Shown: positions 10,331-23,260, counted from the first letter of the stretch. The stretch is 64,000 nucleotides of DNA from Mytilus californianus (GCF_021869535.1 NW_026262712.1:53324384-53388383); one strand, 5' to 3'. Translations and numbers: made by a program. Notes: generated by a model from the sequence alone, not told the origin.

Positions 10331-12550
10331 CGTTTTAAATTTGCTAACATCTTCCAATAATCATACAGCACTGAGCAAGTAGTCTAAAACAGTTCGTTGA
10401 TAACGAGTCATCAGTAACAATGATAATGTGTCATCTACCAACTGCTTGTTAAAGGATAAGTTTACAAAATAATTATATTTGGTACAATTCCAATTATAGA
10501 TGCCACGTTTTTTTTCGAAAAGCCAAAACAATTAATTTAAAATTTTCAGAGTATCTCATTAAACCAAAAACAACTTGAGCAGAACAGAATAACCGTCAAA
10601 GATCATATTTACCTGTGAATGTTACAACATTACTTTTTGTTCAAGTTAAAGCTTTTAAAAAAATGTGCACTATTCATAATTACTCCATCAAGTATTCTAT
10701 ATAAAGAAAAATAGAAAGTAACATAGGGACCTAATGGGTAATGTTTTTGATTATTGGCCAAAAATTATAATTTTCATAGTGAGAGTTCTAATGTATCATA
10801 CATTAACATACATCAAGAAAAAAAATGTTTTTTTGTAAAAATAAATTTTTAAGAATTATTTTCTGAAGATTTATAGAAGTCAAACGGATTATAAGACATA
10901 TTCTCAGAATGTCTCAAATTAAAAAAAAAATGAGATTTTTTGCAAATAAGTCAGTTATGATTAAATAAAACTGATAGTAATCCTGAACGTAACAAATTTA
11001 TTTATCAGCTAAATGAATGCTAAACGATTAAGTATCGATAAAAACATAAAGGTCTGTGGCCTGGATTTTAACACGTTTACAAATAGGTTTTGTTATATAC
11101 ACTCATGACAATTCGGGTTATTTCTCTTTCCATACACAATGATACGAAAGTACTGTAGGACTTGTTGATGTGGTTAGCTATGCTGACTTATATTTTTGAT
11201 AGATCGTGTTAATAAACGGACCACTGGCGCTGAAAAAACCAACAATACAAAGTATAGAAAGAATACCTAATATTTATTTCTAATAATACAACAAGTATAC
11301 GTCCAAAATTATGTATGTGTGGACATTTGATAGGTCGTAGATAAGATGTTTTACCACTTCAAGGGAGACAAACAACCCGTAAGCCAAAGGATTGAAAAGA
11401 GCATATCGCGGACCCTATGATAACATAAGTGTCAAAATATCCCTACTACGTACAAGAGTGGACTGGACGGAGACCCCCACCCCCCTGTGTACACAAATTT
11501 CTGCATAACAACTGTCTCTCCGGTTTTTTTTATGCAAACAACATGAATAACGTGTCCTTATGATAGTAATTAAATTTTGTTATGATTATTGTAAAATATT
11601 AATGACGTTTTTTGTGAGATGCAAGGAATTAAACTCCTTGTGAATTGAAGCCATGCAAGTATTTTTTTTTTATTCACGACTGTTTAAACTTTAGATATTT
11701 AGCTAACTTTGGGTTCGCATCCCTGCTCATTGGTACTCATACGTTGCATATAATTTTCATAAATGTAATATCTGTTCAAACCTGTGAGACATAATGCACG
11801 TATATATGACAATTTAATTATATTCTAGTACAAATAAAATTCAGTCACAGTTTAAACTTAAAAATGAATATCCTCTTAGTCTGTTAGTATCTATTAATGA
11901 AATAAGATATTTTTGACAGAAAAATCCTTTTGTTTGATGATCTTTCTGCTTTCCGACCACTGTGTTTCCGACATAAGATAAGAAACATCGTTTTCTTAAT
12001 TTTCTTCATTCTTTCCGACATTTTCCCATGCAATGATTGAAATAAAAAATATCAAAATGATAAACGTTCACAAATAATCAGTTTATTCTGGGACATTATA
12101 TATATTTATATCAATAAACTATTCCCAGGTTTATTGTCACAATGCACAACAGCACGCTGCATTAAATACTACACACACAACGCGTACAGGGACCGTCTCA
12201 AAGCATGAATTATATAATTGCGTTATCATTTTACTTGATATTTAATAAACATTCACATTATTAAAAACACATATATTTTGTGAAAAGACAAAGAGGTTCT
12301 TACATATAAAATTGATGACTTTTTGACTGCAACCTATTTTTTATTGTTTATAACTTTCCAATCTACAAATGAACTTTGATTGTTGAAATATACAATATCA
12401 CGTAGAAGCCTATCCATAGAGGGACCGTATCAAAGATATAAATAACTACCTATATAAATGATCAAAAATGTTCGAGATGTTCCGAGAATCTTGATTCCGA
12501 GGATATCGAATGGCCCATAGACACTTCAAAAACTTACCAATATATAAGCA

Positions 12551-12569
12551 TGAACCCCTCAGGGGTTCA
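12551..12569. repeat. Small perfect palindrome
   Basis: A 19-bp palindrome with 9-bp arms (TGAACCCCT / AGGGGTTCA) around a single C. It is GC-richer than its surroundings and has no known role. Confidence 0.6.
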
Positions 12570-14245
12570 CGCAATAATAAGCAGCCCTAGATACAGGTGT
12601 AAATGAATATTCTATCGGCGAAAAATCTTCCTATCAATCCAGAATATCAAATCGTAGACCCCCTCACCCGTTATAGACTACGATAAGGTATTTAATATGT
12701 ATGGCATTTTTTTTTAAAGTTATGAAATGAAATGTGTAGGCTATAACCAAGCATTATAACAAAATAAAAAAAGTTTTTAAATTTCTAATGGGTGAACTAC
12801 AAACACAGGCCTGGTATAAGATTGCACGTTACATGTCTAGATAAAACTTTTTCACACAGCTTTACTGGCGTTATCAGTAGTATAAATAAATGTTTACTTT
12901 TTATTATTTTAAGTTAACTCATTAATGATCATTCTTTAAAGTTACTTACAGGCGGAAACCCAGTTGAAACCAAACAAAAGAAATAGAACTGTTTGTTAGA
13001 GAAGGGGAAAAAAGCTAAATTGGTATATTTGAATTGTTTACATCTGTTTCTATGAGCTTTAAAGGCTTAATAAAAGTGCATAATGTCGGATGTTTTGCAT
13101 CTTATATACGTGTTTTTACTTGAATTATAGTATGGAGGTTCGAGATATTTGTAAACTTTTAAATTATTGACAAATTATTTAATAAAACAGTTGATTTTGG
13201 AAGGTTCAAATCCAAGTGGATATTTTTTGTGCATAAGCATAAATTCCACAGATAGATAAAAGAATGATCTTTCTAAAGCATTCATTTGCATCTCTGCCCC
13301 CGGGGATAGTTGTTTGGGAAAAAATCCCAAAAATGGGCAATAATTGCTTCGAAAAGATAAAGTCGGGTGCACATTTTTATGTTCGGGCGTGTTTGAGTTG
13401 ACTATTATGTCTTGAAAATGTTTAAAGCAAAACTATTTGATACATCATCTCGCTTCAGATTCTATTTTTTTTTATATATTTAAGCTACAGTTTCATTTAA
13501 TAACATTAAAAATTCACAGTACTAAAGAATGAAATATATGGGTCAAGTGAAATACCTTTCTAATGAGTCATAACAACAGAGTAGGTGTGTTCGAATAACA
13601 AATTTTTACTAAAAGTACTTGGCGACAGACTTTACAACTGGATCTTAAAAATGCATAATTTAAAAAAAGCTTCATTTTTTGTGTGTGTTATCCAGGGTTA
13701 TTACTCGACAACCTCCGCACATTTTAAGTCTGCCCTTCCACGAAATATTTTATTAGAATTTTTTTAAATGTTTTTGAACTTTCGAAAATTCCACCAGACA
13801 ACCGATCAGACCATAATTTTAAGTTGAGTGAATGCAGAAAGTACATTAAATGATGCGCTATAGCTATTAGATACATTTGTCTTTTAAAATATAACTAGCA
13901 TATAAGGATCGTAATGGTGCTATGTAGATAAATTTATTGGTTTTCAAGAGCTACATTGGCAGCGCGTCATCCCTACAATAGTTCCACTTTTACGATTGTA
14001 AAAATTGACTGGCATAATGGGGAGATAATTTTGACGAAGTAGAATCCTGACTGACTTAGAACTAGATTAATCGTTTAACTTATCTAACTGATTATATCTA
14101 CTTCGTGTATTTTGAAGATGCAACATGAAAGTCTGTAATACATGTACCCATAATTAATCATACAATATAAATTGACGTCTATTGAATGTTTTCGCGTGTG
14201 ACAATACACAGAAACAACTAAATAAAGTTTACGAGGACTTCATTC

Positions 14246-14310
14246 CATTGATTGATTGGTCATTGCTTGCTTAACGTCCAGCGGCAATAATCAAGACAAG
14301 AACACATTTT
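14246..14310 (+). repeat. Dispersed repeat fragment ('CTTAACGTCCAG' family)
   Basis: The 'GATTGATTGGTCATTGC' and 'TTGCTTAACGTCCAGCGGC' segments resemble a repeat I recall as frequent in bivalve sequences. There is only one copy here, so the call rests on memory. Confidence 0.4.
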
Positions 14311-14479
14311 GAAATAATAAGAATAAGAATAAAATTTGTTTATTATAGTGTCACATATTGATTGAAACAAGACATACACATAATATTTATATAAACACAA
14401 ATAACAGTCTATATCAAGCCAAAAAAATGACTTATGAGACACTGACCTTAAAACCAAAATATATACTGTAACAACAAGA

Positions 14480-14775
14480 ATGTGTTTATAGTACAGGGAT
14501 GCCCCACTCGCACTATAATTTTTTTTATGTTCACTGGACCGTAAAATTGGGGTAAAAACTCCATTTTGGCATCAAAGTTAGACGGTTCATATCATAGGTA
14601 ACATATGTACTAAGTTTCAAGTTGATTGGACTTCAACTTCATCAAAAAAACACCTTGTCCAAAAACTTTAACCTGAAATGGGACAGCGGACGGATGGCTG
14701 GAAGGACGAATGGACGGACAGGGGTAAAACAATATGTCCGTCAACTTTCAGTTGCGGGGACATAAAAAATGTTTC
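14480..14775 (+). repeat. Dispersed repeat family 4
   Basis: Includes 'GCCCCACTCGCACTAT', 'AGTTGATTGGACTTCAACTT' and the CGGACGGATGG / GGACGAATGGACGGACAGG stretch. An inverted copy lies at 35,930-36,230. The family is shared among bivalves, from memory. No ORF. Confidence 0.7.
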
Positions 14776-15045
14776 TTAAAACTTATGCGTTTAAAGTTTT
14801 ACCACAATTTTCACAAAACGTATATGCTACTTATAATTATGAATCATAATAGCTCTACAAAATAATTTTAAAACCATCATGTGCTTTCGGAGATTTTACG
14901 ATTACAAGTTTTTTTTTAAGTTAGGAGATTTTTTTTCTTTTCGAAGGTAATTTTTCTATGACCACGAAAAAATTATATAAACAATTACATATCACGAAAA
15001 AACGACTGTAACAAATTTTATCGTGTCTTATTCCTAACAAACGTA

Positions 15046-15244
15046 GCTTTTAATTTAACCAGCAGACAAGAGGACGGACAATGCAAGCAAAACTAGAAAA
15101 CTCTCTCATTTTTTATGAGGGCACTCACTACATAGGTTATTATAAGTGATACCAATCCTGAAAATACAGACAGATATCTGGCATTTAATGATTAAAGAAA
15201 AACATATTGCATTAAGTTTCTTTGATTAAATTTGACAAAACGTT
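15046..15244. repeat. Start of the gene B / gene C segmental duplication
   Basis: From about 15,046 ('CTTTTAATTTAACCAGCAGAC') the sequence aligns with 48,738 onward ('CTTTTAAGTTAACCAGCAGAC'). It stays alignable through the whole B gene up to the right edge of the window, apart from insertions. Confidence 0.75.
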
Positions 15245-15483
15245 TTATTTTGTGCAAACAACGCAGTGCACAGTCACTGCATTTTTGTACGGTGGACACC
15301 TCAAACTGCCACAATTGGTTTTTACTCCATAAAATAAAGCTCCGTTTTCATTCTTATTCTTATCGTCCACAGGCTCGGCATCTTTGTCAACACATACATA
15401 TTCCTTGCTGCTGTGATCCTTATGATCTGACATGATATAACCGGTGTACTCAAATGTCCAGCCCTTGTAACAGGTTTTTCTCC
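15245..15483 (-). CDS. Gene B exon 4
   Basis: 239 nt, TAA at 15245-15247, acceptor CCTTTTAG. It encodes residues 158-236 with seven cysteines. Nearly the same as gene C exon 4 (Y-T-G-Y-I-M-S-D shared). Confidence 0.87.
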
Positions 15484-18400
15484 CTAAAAGGATAAAAAAT
15501 ATTGACTCAATCCCGTTCATCTTGTACACCTTAACTAATTTTTAAATCGTTTTGCTACGAACTTAAACTACATCTGCATCATTTTGTTTAAATTCTCGAG
15601 TAATCAATTACAACTAATGAACCCTGTCTACTTTAAAGGTTATCTTGAATTGTTTGTACAGGATGGAACATAATAACGTAATTGTCAGTTATTTCCTGGT
15701 AATATTTCGTTTTCTGAGAAAACTTTAATAAGAGGTGAACTTGAGAGTATGTTTTGTTGACGTTTTAAAAAATACCGTCAATCCGGACGGATATCCATCA
15801 TTAGATACATATATAGTCTGCTTCAAAATGAAGGTGTTATACAATGAACCAACATGTAATTATGAAAGAGGATCTAGTACAAAGGGGGCAAAAAACACAC
15901 ACGAGTAAAAGAAAAATAAATGACACCATTGCCACGAGAAAAAAGACTAACATACATTAAAGAATTCGCAAAAGAATACACAGAAATAAAGAAAAATAGG
16001 ATCAGCATTGCGACTGTGAGTAATGAGAGCTATTGGTGATCATCTATGAAACAAGTGTTCCATAACGGTTAACCAAGTAATGATGGCCACTGCAAAAATT
16101 TTGAAGAGCTGATTTCAACTTTACACTTGGGAGTCTTTGGTTCAGTTTCCCTGAAAACATTATTCCTCTATCGAAGAAATCATGATCGGATACGGAAGCC
16201 CTGGAGTATCATATCAACTTGGAGATACATACTCCGTATTCAGATCCTGCTTTTTCTTTTTCTCCTAAAAATTAAAGTTTACAATTCGAAAATGTAAATA
16301 ATGTATCGTCTAAATGTTTTGTTCTTTACGGATCCCCGCTTTCGACATGTGAGGAAGACTTAAGAATCTGTGTTAATAAATAACTTCATAATTAAACCAT
16401 TATTAATTTTTCATCAATTCAATAGTAAAAGATATATCTACCTGGTATCATAAGAACAGTTGATCTTTTTCTTTGGTAGCAAACAGCACATGGCACCTCA
16501 TTATCGGTCAAAGTGCTTTTCATTCCTGATGGTCTATTTGGCGAAGTAAGCTCATATTGGCCACCAACTATCTGGTCATTGGTACCTGATAATGGTTCTC
16601 CGTTTTCGGGGTCGTTTGGTAAGCTTAAGTTTGTTACACCTCCTCCTTTATATGTATATTGGTTACCACCAACTTGTCCTTGAATAGAAATAAATGTATG
16701 TACTTTATTGCTTAGACATGTAACGTTTTTCTTCAAAATATCGTTACAATTAAAAAAAACATACATGCGCTTTGCAGAAGAAAGATTCGTGAAATGAATA
16801 AACAAACGATAATTAAAATCTACTTGCAACTATGGGGATAACTGATTAGAAAGTCCAGTCTTCGAATAACTTCTGACAGCAGTTGTTCTATACTAGACAG
16901 GATTTTGTCGGTTGTATCCAATATAAAATTCTAAACTCAGATTGTTTGTTCTTGAAAAGATTATTCTTACCGTTTTGAAGACAAATTAGCACTGACTCTA
17001 ACTGTATAGTGTAAAAAGAAGTCATTGGTTTTATCTAACGTAAGAACATCAGTGTTACACCGCAAATTCGTTTTGTCTGTTTCGATTTAAAAACCCATAG
17101 GGATCAAGTACTGATAATCTGTATACTTTACTTTCAAACTTTCAATTATAATACTATGGAAATAAAATAATGTGTAAAAAAAACATAACGTATAGATGTT
17201 ATAGTTGTTTCATTAAAATGACGCCACTTCTAAATTAAATATAAATGGAATCCATGTGAACGAATTTATGCGCAAACGTTATATAATGTAAAAGTTTGTT
17301 ATTGAACTATGCATGGCAAATGAAAACCAAACATTGACATGTTGAAGGCAAAGTTGTTCAGATCAAATGATAGAGAAAAACTCTTACAAAAGCAACTTTT
17401 TTCGTTTTTAAGTAAATTAAAAGAAACTGAACTATGCACCTTTTGTTAAGAAATCAGAGAAAATTTGTTTTCACATTTCTGGCTATCCATAATAGACTGG
17501 ATTAGACTTTATAACATTGTACTGCGTTTTGGCGAAAGAGAAGTCATTTTGGGTGTGTCTTGGGAGTTTGTTTACAGTAAAACAGTAATTAATATTTTGT
17601 TGATATTTTAATTTTGTGGGATAGAATATTAAAAAGACTGGATAAATAGTGAGAAATATTCTGTATGTTTCTTAACCCCTTCACAAAAAGTTTGCATAGA
17701 TCAAAGGTGGCAATTGTTAGAAGAAGCTTTTAATTAACCATATCAATTTTAATATATATCTTATTATATTATTAATTCGTATATTTTAACTAATTTGATT
17801 CGTTCAAGGATAGTCACATGTTAAACTATATTTTCGAAGGTAGATAGAAAACGGCGGATAGCAAAAGTGATATTGCACGGTTTTTTTTAGAATATCGAAA
17901 AACCGATATGTGACGAAATCTAATAAATTTCATGATATTGTTAAAGGTTTTTGAAAATTACATATTAATGATCGATTTTCTAAAAAAAAAAGCCTTCAAA
18001 TATATAAGATGTACACAAAAAAAAACATAAAAAAATAATTTAAATTACAACTAATATGTTGTAATTGTCAAATAGACAATTTTAATTAATATGATATCTA
18101 TAAAATTCCAACAAAATTAAATGATCGAAAAAAGAGAATATAATACACTGACGGTTTTGATACAAATATAGTCGAAAATTAATAATATAACAATTGTAGC
18201 CTTTGTATGAGGTCAATGCAGGATATATTGACCCAAAGAAGTATATCGACCTCATACTTCGTTCTCAGTCGATATACTTCTTTCAGATCAATATATCTTT
18301 GTATCGACCTCATACAAAGGCTTTAATTGTATAATATTATTAATTCGTATATTTTAACTAATTTGATTCGTTTAGGGCTAGTCACATGTTAAACTATTGA

Positions 18401-21247
18401 ATACGAATCGATTGTGAATCGGATTCGCTTATCGCGTTTACACACTCTTCTTTTTTTTTATTCGAATCGAATTCGAATTGGCTAATTCGCATTATCCAAT
18501 TCGCATTAGAAATGCGTTTTCGTTAATACGAATTAGTTTATTCGCATTAATTCGAATTAAACTGTGGTGTGGACACTTTCTAAATTGTATTTCGAATTAA
18601 ATTATAATTAATTAATTGATAATGCGAATTAAAAGTTAACGTCGTTCGGACAGTAAAGCGAATTTGACGCGCATTGCAATTCGAATTAGAATTTACGTTG
18701 GAACGTAAAACGTTTCGAATGCGAATGAAACTAATTCGAATTAGTTAATGCGAATCGAATTCGAATTAGGTGTCAACGCAGCATTAGAATATCTAAAAAC
18801 CGATATACTTCGTGACGTCATCTAATGAATTTCATGATATTGTTAAAAGTTTTTAAAAGTGTATAGTTATGATCGATTATTTAAAAAAAAAAATTCAAAA
18901 ACATTAGATGTACACAAAAAACACAACGAAATAATTGAAATAACAACTAATATGTTGTTGTTGTCAAAGTGACAATATGATATCTATAAAATTCCAACAT
19001 AATTAAATGATCGAAAAAAGAGAATATAATGCACTGACGATTTTGATTCAAATATAGTCGGAAATTAATAATATAAAAATTATAGCCTTTGTATGAGGTC
19101 AATACAGGATATATCAAACAAAAGAAGTATATCGACCTCGGACTTCGTCCTCAGTCAAGATACTTCTTTCAGGTCAATATATCCTTGTATCGACCTCATA
19201 CAAAGTCTATAATTGTATACTATCATTATGTCTTGATCAATCTTACACGTGTTACTGAATTTTTATAATTTGTGTCTAAAATTGCAGTATGTAATTCCAC
19301 GTGTTTTATCATGGAAAATAAAACCCATAAACCTCAGTTTCTGATATAGAACTTTTCTTCCGATTACCTGTATATACGATTTCTACTCCTTTCTGACATC
19401 CTTTCCTTCCCCAACGTACATATGTCACACCTAGATGAATGGACAGTAACACGATGTTAGTTATTTCGTGTATTGAACTTTGATAATAAATATCAACATT
19501 TCAAATTATATGAATATGCTCAGTACCATATGAATATTTGGACCATACGCGTATGGTCATGATTATATGTGTATACCCATATGACCATATGAGGTTTGGT
19601 TATTAACGAGCCGGACCATATGAATATTTAGACAATATTGGTATTTTTCAAATGAATTATAGTATCCTTCGCAGGAGCACACAGTTTATTCTCGAAACCT
19701 AAACCGGTACGAGTTATTTACTGAATTCCTTTATCTTTACATATTGTATGAATCTTGGTGTATCTGTTATCCCTCGGTTTTAGTTTGTAACCCGGATTTT
19801 ATTCTCTCAACCGATTTATGACTTTTGAACAGTGGTATACTACTGTTGCCTTTATTTATCTTGCCTTCGCTAAAACTAACTTAGAGCGTTTTATCTTTCT
19901 TGGTGTAACTGCACGTTATCTTGCATTCGCTAGAATTAATTTAGAGCGTTTTATCTAGTCCTTTTCGACTGCAAGTGAAACAACGAGCGTTTTAGGACAT
20001 GGGCCTTTTTTTCTTTTTTCTTAGTGTTAAAATTTCTTCTTATCTCAACTTACTTTTATTTAATTGTTGTGTTCGTTTTCCTTTTCTTATGATTTTTCTG
20101 CTTTTTTAAGATCGTTTAAATAGGAACAAGAACACATTAAATAACTAAAAACAATTTGCAATATTTAAGAAACTTTAAAAACGCCCAAACAAATACGCAT
20201 ATGGTCCGGAACATGTATATCATAATTCACGAAAGACATTTTTCCTGATCTGTAATTTCTTAAAAATACAAAAGAGGTCGTCTTATCTGCAAATGTACAG
20301 CTAGTGTCATATCCCCTATCATGATATTTTTTTGTATTTTCATTCTAATGGCAGGTGACACATCCGTAGAATGAACTACTCATCGTGTCAACACATTCAA
20401 TATTGTTCCGTTTGGGGTTTTTTGTGTCTTGATGTGCATACTTTTAAAAACAAATGATTCACGCGTTTTGACGATCGGTATACTGCAGTTGCCTCTTACA
20501 AAATAACTTTATTTGGTATTTTTCTTAATTGTTTCCCAATTTTGACTTTTCTCTTACTATATATGCTATAAAGAATGATTTCAAAGTACTTAAGAAAGGT
20601 TTTAAAAAAAACATATAAATTGGTAGCGTGTTATCTTTTTTTGTAATGCTGTTTTAAGAGAATAAAGTCAAAAAAGCTATTTGTGACCTTTCAAGAATAT
20701 AAATGACTTTGACCATCTACATGAATTTAAAAAAAAGAAGTTTTCTCTTATTCAGAAAGGTGTTGTTTTGGTAGTATAGAATTATGCAGCTTTTCCATCT
20801 TAAACATGTTTAAGCTTAATTTATTCTTTTGGTTTGTTTTTTAGTTGTTCATAAGAGGGAGATTTTTTATGTATACACTGTCATAGTTAGTGCTATAATG
20901 TTTGTCTTTGCGTCAATTCGCGTAAATTTTCAATTAGTCGTTGTGTTTTCTGTTTTCTGTTTTTGTTTTTACTTTTTTACAATAAGCAAACATAAACAGA
21001 TACATGTACCTAAGACATTGTTGAGTAAATGATGCACTTTAGTGTTTAAAAATTAAATATGTTAAACATTCATACCTGAGGCGACCGGCTTTCCTGTTGA
21101 AAGGCCTTCCTCTTTTCTGGAGGTACGAAGGTAATGCTTCATAAGAAAAGACTGGTCAGATGCCGATAGGTCATAATCTTTACAATCATGACATTGGACA
21201 AGTACCATACGTATCGCTATGAACACTACCAAATATGACAAGAACAT
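15245..21247 (-). CDS. Gene B: intact short-chain collagen C4-like secreted protein
   Basis: The four exons (21076-21247, 19368-19430, 16442-16678, 15245-15483) sum to 711 nt: 236 residues plus stop, with no frame break. Residues 1 to about 19 form a signal peptide, and 20-57 a polar linker. 58-78 hold V-R-W-G...C, 79-157 G-G-N...P-N-D-P-E...V-P-C-A-V-C...M-I-P-G, and 158-236 T-C-Y-K-G-W, C-V-D-K, C-G-S-L-R-C-P-P-Y and the closing C-V-V-C-T-K. This is the 'short-chain collagen C4-like' domain. No Gly-X-Y repeat is present, so it is not a collagen. The product is probably an extracellular, disulphide-rich protein of unknown role. Every intron is phase 1. Unlike gene A it has Ser97 and Val116 in place of two cysteines. 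It is the best candidate for a working member of the cluster. Confidence 0.85.
15484..16441 (-). other. Gene B intron 3
   Basis: 958 nt without coding signal. It aligns with gene C intron 3 up to 16,169, where the gene C sequence switches to the tandem array. Confidence 0.7.
16442..16678 (-). CDS. Gene B exon 3
   Basis: 237 nt, donor GTAGAT, acceptor TTCTATTCAAG. It encodes residues 79-157 (Q-V-G-G-N-Q-Y ... L-M-I-P-G). This exon has no counterpart in gene C, where the paralogous interval 16,170-16,760 is missing. Confidence 0.87.
17768..18335. repeat. 568-bp tandem unit, copy 1
   Basis: Starts at 'ATTATTAATTCGTATATTTT' and recurs at 18,336 with the same start. It carries a long imperfect palindrome at its end (18,198-18,322). 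Absent from the paralogous intron of gene C. Confidence 0.75.
18198..18322. repeat. 125-bp imperfect palindrome (AGCCTTTGTATGAGG ... reverse complement)
   Basis: The two halves are near reverse complements, with outer arms AGCCTTTGTATGAGGTC and its mirror and inner arms around GAAGTATATCGACCT. It would fold into a long hairpin. The same structure recurs at 19,084-19,208. Similar inverted elements are common in mussel DNA, from memory. Confidence 0.8.
18397..18786. mobile_element. CGAATT-rich insert, possibly a MITE
   Basis: A run of ATTCGAATT, TGCGAATTA and AATTCGCATTA words in both orientations. It is bounded by sequence shared between the two 568-bp copies, which dates its insertion after their duplication. 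It has strong internal self-complementarity but no clear terminal repeats or target duplication. Confidence 0.5.
19084..19208. repeat. Second copy of the 125-bp palindrome
   Basis: Same outer arms as 18,198-18,322 (AGCCTTTGTATGAGGTC and its mirror), with several substitutions in the inner arms. Confidence 0.75.
19368..19430 (-). CDS. Gene B exon 2
   Basis: 63 nt, donor GTAATC, acceptor ATCTAG. It encodes residues 58-78, V-T-Y-V-R-W-G-R-K-G-C-Q-K-G-V-E-I-V-Y-T. Too short for ORF detection; found by similarity to 7739-7801 and 62,024-62,086. Confidence 0.87.
19431..21075 (-). other. Gene B intron 1
   Basis: 1.65 kb, aligning with 62,087-64,000 of gene C along its length. It contains a degraded inverted-repeat element (19,505-20,230). 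No exon. Confidence 0.65.
19505..20230. mobile_element. Degraded inverted-repeat DNA element (ACCATACGCGTATGGT type)
   Basis: The left end carries GGACCATACGCGTATGGTCA and CATATG-rich sequence. The right end keeps only a short piece (CATATGGTCCGGAACATG). Its better preserved partner in gene C is 62,165-63,175. It was present before genes B and C separated. Confidence 0.6.
21076..21247 (-). CDS. Gene B exon 1 (signal peptide and linker)
   Basis: 172 nt from ATG at 21245-21247 to donor GTATGA. It encodes M-F-L-S-Y-L-V-V-F-I-A-I, a hydrophobic signal peptide, then C-K-D-Y-D-L-S-A-S-D and R-K-E-E-G. The ATG is shared with gene A. Confidence 0.85.
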
Positions 21248-23147
21248 GTTTGCTGCTACAACAAATAGACATTAGATAATTCTAAATTTAAAAGATCTAT
21301 AATTTCAACACTATAGAAAAGAGCTTTACGACTTAAGTGTTTATAAGGGAAGCATATATCTGTAAGTACTATTTCATGCATTGCAAACTTAAGCAATCCT
21401 CTGACATATGTCAACTCGTACAGTACACTTATTTAAAAAAAATATCAACTATTGTGTTGCGTATATGTTTTTTTTGTTTTTTTCAAATAACAACAGACAA
21501 ACAATAGTACACAAAACATAGAAGACTAACGACTGATTACCTCACCTCACCTATCATCTTCATGACGGTCGGCATTTAAGGCCCTGCTCAACACGGACCC
21601 AACTCAAAACTGGGGGCAATCAATAGGGTAAGCAGATCTGTTTCACATCTCGTATATGAAATTATCAACATATTGTCAAATGTTAAGTCAATCTATTTTC
21701 ACAAATAAGTCATTGCAATGAGAACCTAGTTTATCAGGTGGTCTGCAAGACTCACAACAGTGTAACCGTTGTTGCGGATGTTTATCCCGTTGAAGGAAGG
21801 ACATAAATGCTTTCAGTGGAATAAAGCAGTTCTGTACATGAATGACTAATAAATTAAAGACAGAAATATTTATGTTTATCGTATATTTATTAAAAAAGTT
21901 TAATTCATGTAAATACGATTTGTTTTTGTTAGAATCAAAAACGACACAGGACTTTGTTTAAATGTGGAGGCAAAATGGCCTAAATCCAAAAGGGTATCAG
22001 AAAAAACATAATTACATTGTCCTTGATGTCACCATCTTTTAAAATTTTTTTATATCAATTATTATATGTCATACATTGCTTATTTCCTAGTGATTCAAAT
22101 ACAGTTCATACATGTATTTGTTCATAAAATGTAAAATTTTGGGACTCTGATCGATGACGTATATTAGATGTGTTAGATATAAATCATTGCTCTGACTCGT
22201 ATGCCCTTTGCAACTTTTAACTATTTTTTCTATTTTAAAAAAATGTCTTTGGTTGATTGTTGTTTACGTAAGTTCAAGCGGCAATTATTTTAACTATTGT
22301 TAGGCAGAAACTTATGAAACATCCCATTAAATGAGTAGGTACTACAAAACGTTCGTTTGGAATGATGGACAGGTTTTGACTGTTGATGTACATGTAATGA
22401 ATGGAATGTTTGAAACGTGCTGGAAATTTAACTACTACGTACGAACCCTTAAACATGTGTTGCAAAGGTTCTTTTACGTGAATAGAGCTCGGCATTTTAC
22501 ATATAAAGGGTACCATACTTAACGTCACAATTCCAACCCGGCGTGGTTGCGTATATATACAGCCCGAGTACTGTCAGAGAAGTCCGTTTTACCTTATTAT
22601 AATACGAAGATACCCTTAGCATGCTTTGGTTATTAAATATCGTGTGATGATTTCCGGGTTCCGGAGCAGAAAATTATAAGGTATGTGTTGGCAAATGCAT
22701 TCACGTAGATAGAATAAAGAGTATATAATGTTGTTCTAAAAAACAAATGTAACATCACTCAGTATAATAGTATGTCAGATTCATATTGTAAAGAATTATA
22801 ATATGAATGTTGATGTCTGTCGAAGAGGCCAAATAATATCGACCAATTTCACAAAAAAATCACACGACAAAAAATTTCAGTAAAACTTACTACCAAATTA
22901 AGAAGTTAGATGTTTTTGTTAAAATGGCCCCGACCGCAGAAACACGAAGTATTTCAAACCTTATGCTGAGAAAAAATTATAGAGTCAAAGGTTAAAATTA
23001 GCAAAATAGAAATAGCGATGAAATTAATTATAATCAGAAGGATATTTCTAAGAAAAAAACATAGTCGAAGCTCATGTAACATACAAAATGTTTACTTCGT
23101 ACTTATCAATAGAGAATGCGTACAAAAATCTAAAAGAAACTACATAC

Positions 23148-23260
23148 CTTCTTTCTTCTTTTGTACACAATAACAAGTCACTGTAAAGTCTGTATATGGA
23201 GTTTTGCTTGAAATTGGCATGTATACATGTAGGCTGTATAGCCCACCAATAAATGCGCAT
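23148..23260 (-). other. Candidate exon upstream of gene B, unconfirmed
   Basis: 113 nt between an AACAACAG acceptor-like end and a GTATGT donor, paralogous to 9871-9980. One frame reads T-P-Y-T-D-F-T-V-T-C-Y-C-V-Q-K-K, which looks protein-like, but I do not recognise a family and the copy upstream of gene A is not open. It may be non-coding. Confidence 0.25.

Larger units (their letters stand above)
8555..15244. other. Intergenic region between genes A and B
   Basis: No supported gene. It holds repeat copies at 9130-9385, 10,065-10,330, 14,246-14,310 and 14,480-14,775, and a segment (9870-10,060) that matches the upstream region of gene B. From 15,046 it is paralogous to the 3' flank of gene C. 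I see nothing recognisable in about 10,330-14,240 apart from AT-rich sequence and a small palindrome at 12,551-12,569. Confidence 0.6.
18336..19222. repeat. 568-bp tandem unit, copy 2, interrupted
   Basis: Second copy of the unit. About 60 bp near its start are replaced by a 390-bp insert (18,397-18,786). It ends with the second palindrome. Confidence 0.7.
16679..19367 (-). other. Gene B intron 2
   Basis: 2.7 kb. About 1.46 kb (17,768-19,222) is an insertion absent from gene C. It is a 568-bp unit in tandem duplicate, the second copy itself interrupted. The rest aligns with 60,236-62,023. Confidence 0.7.

Noticed and set aside
11700-11745. GGGTTCGCATCCCT, resembling a tRNA B box
   Set aside because: No matching A box or cloverleaf could be built around it, so neither a tRNA gene nor a tRNA-derived SINE is supported.
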